The notes beneath the pieces are model-generated. The model ran no database searches, had not been told where the DNA came from, and saw nothing but the letters and a program-made list of their open reading frames with translations. A program made the position numbers and the translations under genes. Positions 1 to 11,560 of a stretch of DNA of 64,000 bases are shown here, one piece after another. The first letter of the stretch is position 1; every line of letters starts with the position of its first letter. Origin of the DNA: Neoarius graeffei (taxonomy: Eukaryota > Chordata > Actinopteri > Siluriformes > Ariidae); the NCBI RefSeq assembly GCF_027579695.1, contig NC_083572.1, positions 14,756,915-14,820,914 of the forward strand, in the 5' to 3' direction.

Positions 1-21
1 TTTGTAGCTAAGAAATGTCGC

Positions 22-323
22 TAAAGCCTCGGTCACAACCGGCCGTACGTGCTCCTATGGCCGGTCTACGTGCAAAAAACGCAAGAAACGCACGGAGGGC
101 GCGCATGTGACGTGCTGATTTTCGAGCCGTAGACCGGCCGCAGAGGTTCTTTGTCATGTCAAACAAACTCTACGGGCACTTACGTTTTTTTCAGGTTGCA
201 AGACAAATTTACGGCCAACGTGCGTCTTTCTCCACGAACAAAAAAAAAAACGCAGCGATTTGGGAAACGCCAAAAATCGCACGGCCAAAAAAAATCGTAC
301 GTCCGGTTGTGACCTAGGCTTAA
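22..323. mobile_element. TTAA-type MITE, copy A
   Basis: A short non-coding element bounded by long inverted repeats: the left end reads GCCTCGGTCACAACCGG and the right end is the reverse complement of GCCTAGGTCACAACCGG. The flanks are TAAA and TTAA, consistent with a TTAA target duplication carrying one mutation, as made by piggyBac or Kolobok-type transposases. The interior is itself rich in inverted repeats. A second copy in the opposite orientation lies at 30090-30385 with perfect TTAA flanks. No transposase is encoded. Confidence 0.7.
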
Positions 324-962
324 CACATAATGAAGGTCGAGCGTGTCTAAAAACATTTCCATAGCTACACACTTGAAACCACTTCAGTAACAGACTTACT
401 AATCTGGTTTATGATAAAGTGCAACTTATTGTTATTTAGAAAAAAAAATATTCACAGTTTCAGCGACACTATGTGTAACATTATGTAGGAAGCCATTTTT
501 GTGCAGTACTGTGTGTCTCACTTCAGCGCTAGCAACTTCTTTTTTCATGCGCTAACGCTGCTAACTTAGCTAGGGAGCAAAAGTTACCACAGAAAATCAA
601 TTATGTTAAAAGACTTCTCTTCACAATGTTTAAAAAAAAAAAAAAAATCAATATTAATTTCTACTATTGTTTACCGAGACAGATAAATGTTAATAAAAAG
701 CTAGCACACAGTTTATTAGCTGGCTTTGTAGCTAGCTAGTAGGTGTTTCTCTCCTCAGCCACAGTATCAGATGTTTAGCAGGCTGCTTATTTTAGTTAGC
801 TAGCTAGAAGAAAAAAAGAAAAGGTACATAGGTAAACTTTTGAATTGAAATTTATACAACATTGGGTACTTTTTACTTAAGTTAAACGACACCAGGTAAC
901 AAGTTAAATGATGTACGACGAACTAAACATTAGACACTGAAAATGTACTCTGTTTCAGAGTT
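324..962. other. AT-rich intronic stretch, nothing recognised
   Basis: AT-rich DNA with poly-A and poly-T runs. I see no coding potential, repeat boundary or RNA gene. If ppp1r12c exon 3 lies beyond the left edge, this is part of its intron 2. Confidence 0.4.
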
Positions 963-965
963 TAA

Positions 966-2033
966 GGGTGTATTCAGACCAGGATAGTTCGATAGTTCAC
1001 TTGCTTTGGTCCGAACCAAATGTTTTTTTTATTTTTTCATTTTGGTGCGGTTCGCTTTCACACTGTACATTTTAGTAAGCGGACCAAAATCTGTCAACAA
1101 AGCCACGCGCCCTGAGGTCGTTCAGCTATTGGTCAGAGACGACACGCGCACAAAGCGTTAAGTTCAAAAGTAGTCATGGAGGCTTTCCGTGCTGTTATTC
1201 TTTTTAATGTCATCAAAGCTATATGTTTTTTCCAGTTTTTACTGTTTTCACAATTGTGCGATTACTATGCTGTTGTACAAGTAATTTATCAACGACGACG
1301 ACAAAGGGCAAGGCGGCTACGGAGGATAGCGCTGATGAGCGCACATCATGTTGTGACAGTTCTGGCTCTTCACGCAATAGATGAATTTCTTTTTTGCGTC
1401 GCTAGTGCCGCCACTTTTTGAAAGAATGTCCCTGATTTTAATGTAGGTCTGACGGAGTTTCTTCACTTTTAGCCGACATTGTTCTGGGGAGCGCGTGAAC
1501 CCCTTCTCCTTCATTTTCTCACTGAATACAGCAAACACGTCGGCATTTTTGTGCGTTCTCTCCAAAAGCTCAGATATGTGGACATCTGCCCATATATCCA
1601 CAAGGGTACGCGTTTCTTCCTCGGCCCACGTTCGCCCCCTACTCATTTTTTGTACTCTGTAGTCTAGCCTACCACTGGTCTGAATGACTGAACGACTGTT
1701 GTAAGGTTCCCTTGACAACCGAAACAGTGTTTGCACTTTGCGGTGGAGTGTCAAGACTCTGTTTCCCATAATGCTCGACAAACGACGGAAGCTCCCGAGG
1801 TACAAAAAAGCAAAACTGTCGGATTAGGTCCGGTCTGCTTTCACACCTCCAAAAGATCCGCACCAGGGTTCCTTTGGTCCGGACCGAGTCCGACCTTGCA
1901 GCTCGGTCTTGGTCCGCTTGTTTGGTCCGGACCAGAGTTCGGAGGTTTGTATTCAGACCAACCCAAAAGGTCCGGACCAAGGGAAATTTGGTTCGTTTGG
2001 TCCGGACCAAACAACGTAGGTGTGAATACGCCC
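966..2033 (-). mobile_element. PIF/Harbinger-type element, copy A
   Basis: The element begins GGGTGTATTCAGACC and ends with the complement of GGGCGTATTCACACC, giving imperfect 15-bp terminal inverted repeats. It is flanked on both sides by TAA (963-965 and 2034-2036), the TWA-type 3-bp target duplication of PIF/Harbinger elements. It carries one open reading frame for a Myb/SANT-like protein and no DDE nuclease. The subterminal region is rich in GGTCCGGACC-type motifs, which could be transposase binding sites. A near-identical copy lies at 30601-31620; this one has roughly 48 extra bases near its right end. Confidence 0.85.
1317..1646 (-). CDS. Myb/SANT-like Harbinger accessory protein (ORF1-type)
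   Basis: About 109 residues from an ATG at 1646; the frame stays open further upstream and another ATG would add 41 residues. The N-terminus shows a MADF/Myb-like trihelix signature: TWAEEETRTLVDIW, then FTRSPEQCRLKVKKLRQTY. Autonomous PIF/Harbinger elements encode a Myb-like DNA-binding protein that escorts a separate DDE nuclease to the terminal repeats. Only the Myb partner is present here, inside an element with intact ends. The frame is uninterrupted and closely matches the copy at 30952-31281, so the element is young or the ORF is maintained. Expression is not shown by the sequence. Confidence 0.7.
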   Translation of the reverse strand: MSRGRTWAEEETRTLVDIWADVHISELLERTHKNADVFAVFSEKMKEKGFTRSPEQCRLKVKKLRQTYIKIRDILSKSGGTSDAKKKFIYCVKSQNCHNMMCAHQRYPP

Positions 2034-2544
2034 TAAAAAACAAAAACCAAAAACAACCCTCAGTAGATTTCAGTGCTAAAAACATCCTTTCACGACGATG
2101 AGAACTTTCCCAATATTCTGACCCGAATGCGTTCAGACACCGGCATTTCTTTCACCACATCAAAATGGAGTTTGTGGTTTATATCTAACCTTTGCTAGCA
2201 TTAGTACATCACCATGTTCCTGCTAATAAATATGAGCACATCTCTTCCTCATCTATAATGGAGCTAATGCAGGAGGCGAGCTGTAACTGATATTTATAAT
2301 ACAGAGGGCCAGTTTACTCAATTCTGATTGGTCAATCAAGGAGGGCTTTTTTCCTTTAACACAGGGCCATATTTCTGAAATGCTATTGGCTAGTTCGTTG
2401 CTTGGTTACGGTTACAAAAATTAGCAAATTTTGTCAACAAAATGGCCGACTCTGCTGACTCAGCAATGCTGCATTTCGCTATATTTGACGAAGAAATGAT
2501 AAACCAATTGAAAGCTGCAAGCGAAAATGAAAAAATACCAAAAG

Positions 2545-4544
2545 CAGGGATGAGAGTGGGTGGTCACCAAAAAAGCAGAAAACAAGATGGCGCCCGAAGC
2601 CGGGGGTCTAGGAGGGATACCCCCCCCAGGAAAATTTTGAAAAATAAGGCCTTACAAACCACTTTTCCTGCAATCTGAGCTGTAGCAGATAAAAAATCTG
2701 TTGTCTTTTTTATACATTTACTAGTGCTGTCAAAAATGTCGCGTTATTAACGCATTAACTTGACTCAATTTTAACGGCGATAATTTTTTTATCGCGAGAT
2801 TAACGCTCTGTGACATGATGTAGGTTTTTCATAAGCTTTTGAAACTGCCAGGAACTTGGAACAGAGACTTTGCTTAGAAAAACGATAGCAGCTAGCCACG
2901 CCCCGCACAGCCAGAGTCCTCTGCCCTCCTCCCTCAAAGAATCAGCGCGGGCAGGGCGCGCTAGTAGAGATGGGATTTATGGCTCTTTGATGGGATCCGC
3001 ATCTTTGTGATCCGTTCTTTGAAAAGAGCCGTTCAAAAGACTGGCTCATTTGGCTCTTTTTAAATATTTATTCAGTTTTAAGAAGACAGCGTCTAAAGAA
3101 GCCAGATCCCTCTGAACTGTAAACTCAATGCTATCCCAGAAATCCTTCCTGTAATATGCAAATTTGGCTGCCTCTGATTGGACAGCGCGACGCATCAACA
3201 GGCAGAAAGTGTAAAAGTACAAAATGTCTTAAGTGAGCTGAAACAGTAAAGATCAGATTCAGTGCAATATTTATCAACGAACAACTTAAAGTTAATATAA
3301 TAGTGTACTTTATATTATAATCGAGCATGTCAAGCCTACCGTCACTGTGTAACCTGTCTCTCTGATTAGAGACTAATTCAAACAGTAGATTACTTCACTC
3401 ATGGTTCTCTTGTTAGTCTCGGGACGAAGAGCCCCGGTGCTCAGCTTAGGTTTCAGTTTGCAGTGGCTGTGTCAAGACGTGTTATGCTTTGCAATAAGAA
3501 AAACATTGGTACAAAACAAGCCCATTCACTTTTTTATGCTGGTAAGAGAATTACAATGGTTTTTCGTGTGACCAAAATGTGCGATTAAATTGCGATTAAT
3601 CGCGAGTTAACTATGACAGTCGCGACATAAATCGCGATTAAATATTTTAATCGCTTGACAGCACTAATATTTACATGAAAATATGTTTCAAATCAATAGG
3701 AGTATTGTTTGAATTCAAAATAAAATCACATTCTACATTCAAGGGTATGGTTATAATTTATGATCAACAAAAATGACAAACTAAATTCACATTAAACGTA
3801 AGTTTTATTAATTATCAAAATGTTCATCTATTAAATAAAATTTCTTAGGGAGAAAAGGTCAGTCGCCCTATGTCCTCATTAGTTGCATATGATTTCAAAG
3901 TCTTTTGAAATATTTAAGTTTTCAAAACTGTCAGCATTAATTCAGATTTACTGACCATCATATACATGTTCAATGTATTAAATCAAGTCACTTCTCATTT
4001 TCATTTAATAATTTCAACAACTTCTTCAGCCTTTTGGCCAAAGACAAGAGCTTGTCAGTCCTCTCTGTTTTTTATACCAGCATCGATTTCACGTACCTTC
4101 GCTTCGTCTCGCTTGTCAATCGTATTCGGCATTTTGAGTAAAAAAGCCGATACGAAAGAGAAACGTATTTTTGAAGCGCAGCGACGATGAACATGTGCAA
4201 GTTTCGATAAAATAGAACAGATGCAGGTACTTTTGTAAGAACTGTTATGATTGGCTTTTGTTCTCTCCCACACTCTTGTAAGAACTGTTATGATTGGCTA
4301 TCATGCTCTCGCCAGCGATGTTTTGGCCAATTACATTGTAGATAACACGTATTCTACCGCGAGACTTAGCGAGACTAAAGATGGCAAAAATGTAAACATG
4401 TAACATCGTCGTACGCTTGAATATCACGAAGGAACATACCCCAACCCCCTCAATGAAAAAAAAATCTCAACGGATTTGGCATAATATCGATTTTCGCTCA
4501 GAAAAAGCGGAAATCCGCCGAAAAGCGGAAAACTCTCATCCCTG
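2545..4544. mobile_element. hAT-like element with 6-bp target duplication (CAGGGATGAGA family), copy A
   Basis: Ends are CAGGGATGAGAGT on the left and ACTCTCATCCCTG on the right, flanked by a perfect 6-bp duplication caaaag (2539-2544, 4545-4550). Subterminal sequence near the right end (GGCGGATTTCCGC-like) is shared with the elements at 33963-36776 and 58698-59662. A minus-strand stretch around 4055-4200 encodes MPNTIDKRDEAKVREIDAG, resembling the first residues of the zinc-finger exon at 34355. A second transposon is nested at 2722-3666. No complete transposase remains. Confidence 0.75.
2722..3666. mobile_element. hAT MITE (TAGTGCTGTCAA ends), copy A
   Basis: The terminal inverted repeats are TAGTGCTGTCAA and TTGACAGCACTA, flanked by an 8-bp duplication with one mismatch (acatttac at 2714-2721, atatttac at 3667-3674). 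The subterminal regions are full of ATCGCGATTAA-like motifs in both orientations. There is no transposase frame. The copy at 34716-35638 shares the whole internal sequence. Both copies happen to sit inside members of the same CAGGGATGAGA element family, but with different flanks. Confidence 0.85.
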
Positions 4545-4881
4545 CAAAAGAAGTAGGAATTTTTGGCTTTCTGTGTTTAAGAAACGGGCCGCAGAAAGAC
4601 AAATAAACGACTCTCTAGTGGCGTATGAATGCTGTGAGTTAGACAAGGTGCTATCGCAGTTTTATGCAGAAGTGAGGAAAGAAAATGGGGAAAACTACGA
4701 ACCAGACTCTCTTAAAGTAATGCAGGCAGCATCGGATCGGCATCTGAGACAAGAGAAATATCCGGGATCAATCCTGAAAGATGTTAAAATCCTGTCCAAA
4801 ATCCTTGTGTCGTGTTGTCGTGTCATGATGAAAGACGCTTTAGAAACTGATTCAAACGTGCAAGATAGTCTCGCGCCCTGA

Positions 4882-5540
4882 TTGGTTCGGAAAACGTGAA
4901 TGACAAATAACGTGAACTTGAATGGCTTCCGAAGTATGAATTTGGCCCTGTATATTATAAACAAGTAATCGTATGGTTCCTCATAAAATTAAGGCTCAAT
5001 TTCACTCGTGATGTCAAAGTTTTGAAAAAGCAACTCGGGCTATTATCAAAACTTCGAAATCACTCGTGAAATTAATCCTTAATTTTACTCGGCCCCATAC
5101 GATTACCTATACAAATGCTAAAATTATCATTTTATGGCTTTCTCTGGACTACATATACGGTACGTACATACATAACTTCTGGATTTAACTGGCGAAATCA
5201 GGGCCGTCAGAAAGTCCCCAAAATTCCAACTTGGATTTTCCACTCTGAGGTGGTTTAAAACCCCAAATGTTTTCCCCAGAAGGCAATTATTATTAATTCC
5301 TTATATAACGTGAATGCAGCATTAGTGTTCTCTAGTTGTAGCATACAAGCAATTACAATTATTTCTGCCCCGAGATGATTTTTGGGTCAAATGTGATAAA
5401 ACACACACACACAAGAAAAAAAAATTATGAGAAACAGTTTTAGAACAGAGGTAAAGCCATTCAGTGCAAATTAGTAGTGGCACACAATGCTTAAGTGCTT
5501 GAAGGTCAGAAACAAAACGTCACACTGAAAATTCATGCAC
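4882..5540. other. Intronic stretch without recognised features
   Basis: Contains degenerate inverted segments (ends reading ATCACTCGTGAAATTAA-like, about 5000-5090), possibly the worn 3' part of the neighbouring Crypton-like element, and a short CA run near 5400. No coding exon is visible. It adjoins the donor side of ppp1r12c exon 2. Confidence 0.4.
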
Positions 5541-5715
5541 CTGGTGCAGTGCTGTGATTCCGTCGGCATTGGAACAGTTGACCACGTCTTCTCCAGAAGT
5601 TTTGTCCCCATCACTTATAACTCGCACCTCGTTCAGCATCTCCTTCGCCTCCTCGGTGTCGCCGCTGGCACAGACAGCCAGGAACTCCGCCGTCCTCTCA
5701 AATCGAACATGCCTC
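5541..5715 (-). CDS. ppp1r12c: ppp1r12c-like exon 2: PP1-docking motif and first ankyrin repeat
   Basis: A 175-base exon bounded by a CAG acceptor (5718-5716) and a GTGCAT donor (5540-5535). One base completes an arginine codon split with exon 1, then 58 codons follow. The sequence opens RHVRFERTAEFLAVCASGD: the H-V-R-F core fits the RVxF motif that docks PP1 catalytic subunit, as KVKF does in MYPT1. It ends NADGITALHQ, the conserved start of an ankyrin repeat that continues into the next exon. Between them lies a short acidic linker typical of the R12C branch rather than R12A/B. The reading frame is clean, so the gene is probably functional. Confidence 0.85.
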
Positions 5716-5883
5716 CTGACACACACAATGACAGCTCTATTAGTTTCTCAAGAGCCAATTTAATTTTGGTGCGTTATAGCGTCGTGACAGGCAACAATCA
5801 GCATTAACCCAAATGTAGTGAATCAGCCAGAACAATTAGTTGTGACTGATATCCAGAAATATCACATCATGATCTTTAAAGAC

Positions 5884-7333
5884 GGGCGGCACGGTGGCGT
5901 AGTGGTTAGCGCTGTCGCCTCACAGCAAGAAGGTCCGGCGAGGGCCTTTCTGTGTGGAGTTTGCATGTTCTCCCCGTGTCCGCGTGGGTTTCCTCCGGGT
6001 GCTCCGGTTTCCCCCACAGTCCAAAGACATGCAGGTTAGGTTAACTGGTGACTCTAAATTGACCGTAGGTGTGAATGTGAGTGTGAATGGTTGTCTGTGT
6101 CTATGTGTCAGCCCTGTGATGACCTGGCGACTTGTCCAGGGTGTACCCCGCCTTTCGCCCGTAGTCAGCTGGGATAGGCTCCAGCTCGCCTGCGACCCTG
6201 TAGAAGGATAAAGCGGCTAGAGATAATGACTACGTTCAGACTGCACCCTGAAATGACCCATATCCGATTTTTTTGCCCATATGCGACCTGTATCCGATTT
6301 GTTATTGACAATCTGAACGAAACAGATCCGATTTTTCCACATGCGACCCAGGCCGCTTGGATATGTGGTCCTAAATCCGATGCATATCCGTTATTTTCAC
6401 ATGCGACTGCAGTCTGACCGGACAGGTCGCATTCATGCGACCTACACGTCATCAACAAGAGACAAACATCACTATTCTGCGTTGGCTAATCCCGCCTCTT
6501 TGGTGGAAAACAACATTTGTACAGTTTTCAGAATTTAAATAGACTTTTATAGAATTGATCAAGCTAATGGTGGATTTGGTAGGGACCTGGATGTTTATCC
6601 GTTAGCCTGATTAAATAAAACAGTTTCTATAACTGATTTATAACTTAAAACCATCCTGTACCACATCGCCAGGTCTCGCCTCATCTCCATCGCAAACTGC
6701 ACTGGTGTTTCTGCACCTTGAGCCAGCGCTGAGAGAAGTTGCAGAATTCAGCTGGCTATAAACAATCTAAATAAATATTTATAAAAATGTAGAAAAAGTT
6801 TATTAATATGACGAAATAAATATGTGCAAATTATTAAGCCTGAATTAAGAGTTTGGTAATACAGCGGCCGTATCCCAAATGACTGCCTACTGAAGCTTGA
6901 GTGCACTATATAGAGTTTAAAAATCCATTACTTCCTAGTAACATGTAGTGCACTTATATAGAAATTAGAGAGACATTTAGGAGTCAACCCTCGTTACCAG
7001 GCTACACGTTTCCATTTCAGTTCAGAAACAAAAACACACACGAGACCTCACACTTTAACACTAACCAGATAATTAAACAAACAAACAAAAAAAGAAATCA
7101 TTAAACATGAAGAGTGCGCTTTTTTTGTTTACGTATTCCGTAGATGTGCTTATTACGTGTCAATTTGCGCATGCGGGACACTTTTGGGTCGTTTTCTGTT
7201 CATATTGGAGATCGCATACAAGTCTCATATAATTGGTAATGTGAACGGCCTAACAAAAAAATCAGATTTCACAACAAATCGGATATGGGTCGTTTCAGGT
7301 TGCAGTCTGAACGTAGTGAATGAGATGAGATGA
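5884..7333 (+). mobile_element. tRNA-derived SINE, B box deleted and interrupted by a MITE
   Basis: A full-length SINE from GGGCGGCACGG to the GATGAGAT tail, flanked by a perfect 13-bp target duplication gatctttaaagac (5871-5883, 7334-7346). The A box (TAGTGGTTAGCGC) is present, but about 20 bases including the B box (GGTTCGAGCC) are missing after position 5935. Without it, RNA polymerase III transcription would be unlikely. A 1.1-kb MITE sits in the 3' tail (6230-7316). Confidence 0.9.
6230..7316. mobile_element. MITE with ~41-bp terminal inverted repeats, 3-bp duplication
   Basis: Ends CTACGTTCAGACTGCA and its complement are perfect over 16 bp and match over about 41 bp with two mismatches. 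Flanks are TGA on both sides (6227-6229, 7317-7319), fitting a PIF/Harbinger-like 3-bp duplication. The left subterminal region repeats ATCCGATTT and CATATGCGAC-type words several times. It is inserted in the tail of the SINE at 5884-7333. No coding sequence is recognised. Confidence 0.8.
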
Positions 7334-7492
7334 GATCTTTAAAGACAAGATATTTGTCACGATATTTTGGGTTGCTAACAAACTACCAGTAAAACAGAAG
7401 GAAAGAAACTATATAAAGAAGACGTTTATTTATTGCCTATAGACATAAATTAATATTGAAGAAGGAAAAAAAATTACAATCTAGTTACTTTA

Positions 7493-7868
7493 TCTCATCT
7501 CATCTCATTATCTGTAGCCACTTTATCCTGTTCTACAGGGTCGCAGGCAAGCTGGAGCCTATCCCAGCTGACTACGGGCGAAAGGCGGGGTACACCCTGG
7601 ACAAGTCGCCAGGTCATCACAGGGCTGACACAGACACAGACAACCATTCACACTCACATTCACACCTACGGTCAATTTAGAGTCACCAGTTAACCTAACC
7701 TGCATGTCTTTGGACTGTGGGGGAAACCGGAGCACCCGGAGGAAACCCACGCGGACACGGGGAGAACATGCAAACTCCGCACAGAAAGGCCCTCGCCGGC
7801 CACGGGGCTCGAACCCGGACCTTCTTGCTGTGAGGCGACAGCGCTAACCACTACACCACCGTGCCGCC
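7493..7868 (-). mobile_element. tRNA-derived SINE, full length
   Basis: Reverse-oriented copy from the GAGATGAGAT tail (left) to GGGCGGCACGG (right), with both pol III promoter boxes. It is flanked by a 12-bp duplication ctagttacttta (7481-7492, 7869-7880). Confidence 0.9.
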
Positions 7869-8176
7869 CTAGTTACTTTAATGTTTTACAATTTTAAAAA
7901 GATTCAGCACAAGATTTAACATTCAAGGGCTTCCAAGCCTATATTTGTTACGGATGACACTGTAAAACTTCAGCTGGAAACACAAAGGTGCCATTTCTCA
8001 ACGTTTTCGGATGAAGCATTTTGGTGGCATCGATAATAAGAGAAGGGGGGATGAAAATGATGACCCAAAAAGATTAAATAGGACACGATGAAGTTTCAGA
8101 TCTACCGTAGGATTTTACAAATAATGGTAACAGTGATCATTAGAAAATAATTAAACCAAAACAAACATACAGGTAA

Positions 8177-8988
8177 TGGGCAATTCCATGTAAATGTCAA
8201 CCTCACCATGCAAAAATAAAGCAACATGTAATACATCAAAACCACTCCCAGAGATATCACCTAGGCCTGTATTTTACAGATGTGAATAAGTTGAACCAAT
8301 TTGTAACCAACCTAATATGTCACTGTCAGTCTTTCTTTCTTATAATGTAAAACCCAAGCTAAAATCAACTTTGATCATGTACAATTCTATATTATTGCCA
8401 CAAGCCACAGAAATGTATGCTAAAATCCACAAAACAGCAAAACAATAGCCATCCTAAATATTATTGAAGAACTTTGATAGTTTTAGCTGATATTTAGAGA
8501 GTTTTTCAAAGGGTTATGGTGGTTAAATTGCTGATTTTCTAAACATATGCCATGTCTATTTCAGACGCGTCACATCCATAACGGAATTTCGTCACATCCA
8601 TAACGCTGACTTTTCCTTCCGAAACTCTGCATGAAATACAAAATATTTTAAACAAAGATTTTTTAATATTCACCTTGGACCCCTCTATCAGATGGATATC
8701 TCCATTTCGACATTAGGTTTACAATTTCACAGAGTTTGATAAAAATGTACAGTCACCCAAGAAAAGTGATACTTTTTCTGTCACATCCATAACGCATCTT
8801 TTATTGGCGTTTTCTGGCATGCCCTAGATGTACTATGGGAATTGTTCTTGTTCTATCACTTCTCCAGTATGGTACAGCCTTAAAATATGCAACACCTGTT
8901 TGAATACTGGGAGACAATAAAACATGCACTGGGTCATTTGTTGCCATTTTGAGTTCAAGTGTCACGTCCATAACGCTGGAATTGCTCA
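8177..8988. mobile_element. Harbinger-like MITE with GTTATGGACGTGAC repeats, copy A
   Basis: Ends TGGGCAATTCCA and TGGAATTGCTCA; left flank TAA, right flank TAT, so the 3-bp duplication has decayed. At least four copies of TCACATCCATAACG lie at about 8570, 8594, 8782 and 8961. An inverted copy at 28435-29234 has perfect TAA flanks. The minus strand holds a short frame (8801-8989) containing SVMDVTLELKMATNDP; it is interrupted by a stop in the other copy, so I do not call it a gene. Confidence 0.75.
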
Positions 8989-10406
8989 TATTTTAAAAAA
9001 AAAATCCCACGACTGTGGCAGCTTTTTTTCCCCCCACCATGGCTTCAGTCACTTTTTGCACAGCAGCAGAATATCAGTGAAATATCAGCCGTGTGGAGAG
9101 AAAACCGATTTTGCTAAAGTACATTTGGATCAAAATGTACTGCTATGTTTGTACTGTTTTTTTTTTTGTTGTTTGCCAGGTTGAAAGAAGCTGTTCTTGA
9201 GGAGTCTTAGCTTTGGGCAACAGTAACTGATAAACTGAAGTTAAGCAATTCAAGCCTCACATTTTTTTAAACCTACCGAGCCAGCTAATACCAGCCAACA
9301 TTGCATATACGGTGCGCCGCAGACTATATACCATAAACCGTCTCTTTTCATATCATCATATATTCTCACTGGGGGCTGAAGCACTGGAAGGGTTAAACCC
9401 TAGAATCATCCTCGGTGCTGATTCGTCTAACTATTTTCAAAGCAAAAGACTTAATTTATTATAATTTTTTTAAATAAGATGGAAAATTAAAAACATGCTT
9501 GGCATGTACAGTATAAGATTTTGGATGAGATGCGCTTTCATTACCATATTCGCCTTTTAGCTCCAGTGCAAAAGTAAAGAAGCAAATGTCAAACTAAATA
9601 TAGCTTAGGTGAGTCACTACATTTTGTATACGTGTAAAAAAGATTCTCTGAAACTGAGGGACAGGGAGGTACGGGGGTAAAAAGAGAAAGAGCAAGAGAA
9701 AAAAAAAAACACACACACAATGCCAAAGGAATGTTCATTTGATAAGGTTAAAAAAAAAAAAAAAAGTCCTGTGTGACAGGAATCTGATTTTTTTCAAGAC
9801 AGACATCCGAATCGATTAAATTGTGATGCACTATGCTGTGACTCATTGGTGCCAAAATATCGCCTTCCTGTCCAAAACTAATTTCCTAAACTAAACGTAA
9901 CATTTTTACCTTTAAATCCAAGGTAGTGCAAGGCTAATGAAATGTATAACCCCAGAAACTACACATTTAACATTCCATATACCAAGTCATGACTAATGCA
10001 TGATTTTTGACTTTACTATCCCTGAAACCTTTTTTTTTGTCGTCCTATATCTTTTCCCCTGCCTAATCTTGCATTAAGAGCTTGTTAAGGCTTGCTCTGA
10101 ACATTTCTGAGGAGTAGACACCCCCCCCAGCCCCTTCCTTCAGCATTTCAATGCATCATGGCTGTTATTCCACATGAAAAAGTAGATTAGTTGTCATAGT
10201 AACAGTGCTAGTCTAATCAAATTTACATCATAAATTACCCCAAATGTCATTAATCAACCAAAACATTGGCTATTCTTTTCACAAAATGTTCCTATTCGCC
10301 ATTTGGCCAAAAGTGGTTTTTCCCCAAACTGTTGCGACAAAGTTGGAAGCACACAACTATCTGGGATGTCTTTACATCATGTACCATTACAATTTCCTTT
10401 CGCTGG
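8989..10406. other. Intronic stretch, simple repeats only
   Basis: Poly-A runs, a short CA run near 9710 and poly-C near 10120. No exon, transposon end or RNA gene recognised on either strand. Confidence 0.4.
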
Positions 10407-10415
10407 AACTAAGAG

Positions 10416-10765
10416 GGGCGGCACGGTGGTGTAGTGGTTAGCGCTGTCGCCTCACAGCAAGAAGGTCCGGGTTCGAGCCCCGTGGCCAGCGAGGGCCTTT
10501 CTGTGTGGAGTTTGCATGTTCTCCCCGTGGGTTTCCTCCGGGTGCTCCGGTTTCCCCCACAGTCCAAAGACATGCAGGTTAGGTTAACTGGTGACTCTAA
10601 ATTGACCGTAGGTGTGAATGGTTGTCTGTGGCTACGTGTCAGCCCTGTGATGACCTGGCGACTTGTCCAGGGTGTACCCCGCCTTTCGCCCGTAGTCAGC
10701 TGGGATAGGCTCCAGCTTGCCTGCGACCGTGTAGAAGGATAAAGCGGCTAGAGATAATGAGATGA
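10416..10765 (+). mobile_element. tRNA-derived SINE
   Basis: Starts GGCGGCACGGTGGTGTAG, retains A box and B box (GGTTCGAGCCCCG), and ends in the AGATAATGAGATG tail. It has small internal deletions in the CGTGTCCGCGTGG and GTGAATGTGA segments. The 9-bp duplication aactaagag flanks it (10407-10415, 10766-10774). Confidence 0.9.
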
Positions 10766-10784
10766 AACTAAGAGACCCAAACAT

Positions 10785-11090
10785 GTTCCAACATGACAAT
10801 GGACAAAGTGAGCTCCATGAAGACATGGTTTGCCAAGGTTGGAGTAGAAGAACTTGACTGCCTTGACCTCAACCCATATTGAACACCTTTGGGATGAACT
10901 GGAACGCCAACCAGGCCTTCTCACCCAACATCAGTGCCCGATTTCACTAATGCACATGTGGCTGAAAACCCCACAGCCAAAATTCCAAAGCCTTCCCAGA
11001 ACAGCAGAGGTGCTTAGAACAGCAAAGGGAGGGAGGCTAAATCTGGACTGGGATGTTCTACAAGCACACGTGGCTGTGATGGTCAGGTGA
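10785..11090 (+). pseudogene. Tc1-like transposase C-terminal remnant
   Basis: Fragments in shifting frames read MFQHDN-like and DLNP..HLWDELERQPG, the signature region after the second catalytic aspartate in Tc1-family DDE transposases. A stop and frameshifts interrupt it. It lies upstream of a middle-domain fragment (11280-11560), so the two pieces are out of order and come from different copies or a rearrangement. Confidence 0.6.
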
Positions 11091-11279
11091 GTACAAACAT
11101 CTTTCAACCAATACCATCCATGCCTTCCTGTTTCACTTGAGTAAACACGCAGCCCAAATTCCCTTAATCATTTGCCAAATAGTGGACAATCAGAAATCAG
11201 GGACAGGCTATAAAAGTAGTTACATGCCTGAAAGTCCCCATATCCATTGCTGGGGCAGTAATTATGAAGCTTGAACCAA

Positions 11280-11560
11280 CCGGAGCGATAAAGAAAGCAG
11301 CCTGAAAGATTATACGTGTGTATTCTTCCCCCAGGCACACCAACGAGGATACTTAGACAGGCAACAGTGTCTCCAAGGATGACAGTTGGCGATAGATTTT
11401 GGCATCACAGAGTCTCCAAATCTACAATTAGTCACCAACAAACTATCTGGAAGGTGTTCCAGAAGAAAAACTTTGTTTCATCTCACCAGAAAAGTAAATG
11501 CATGGAATTTGACTGGAACCAGATCCTATGGTCAGCTGAGACAAAAGTAATGTGAAGCAA
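11280..11560 (+). pseudogene. Tc1-like transposase middle-domain remnant
   Basis: Reads DWNQILWSAETKV-like residues, corresponding to the conserved W..ILWSDE region around the first catalytic aspartate of Tc1 transposases; the acidic D is replaced by A in this frame. Degenerate sequence related to the transposase continues to about 11770 without an open frame. Confidence 0.6.

Larger units (their letters stand above)
2442..4881 (+). pseudogene. Crypton-type (KIAA1958/DUF3504-like) N-terminal remnant, split by an insertion
   Basis: The first part (2442-2544) starts with an ATG and encodes MADSADSAMLHFAIFDEE and onward. After the 2-kb insertion at 2545-4544 the coding sense resumes with a region containing FWLSVFKKRAAER, ELDKVLSQFYAEVRKENGE and YEPDSLKVMQAASDRHLR. 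This block is typical of the core-binding region of Crypton tyrosine-recombinase transposons and of KIAA1958-like domesticated relatives. The two halves are offset by one nucleotide once the element and one 6-bp duplication are removed, and the frame stops at 4881 before any recombinase catalytic domain. It is therefore a dead fragment. Family assignment is from memory of the motif only. Confidence 0.65.

Noticed and set aside
8801-8989. Protein-like frame with SVMDVTLELKMATNDP
   Set aside because: It lies in a MITE, and the matching frame in the copy at 28435-29234 has a stop; no evidence of a gene.
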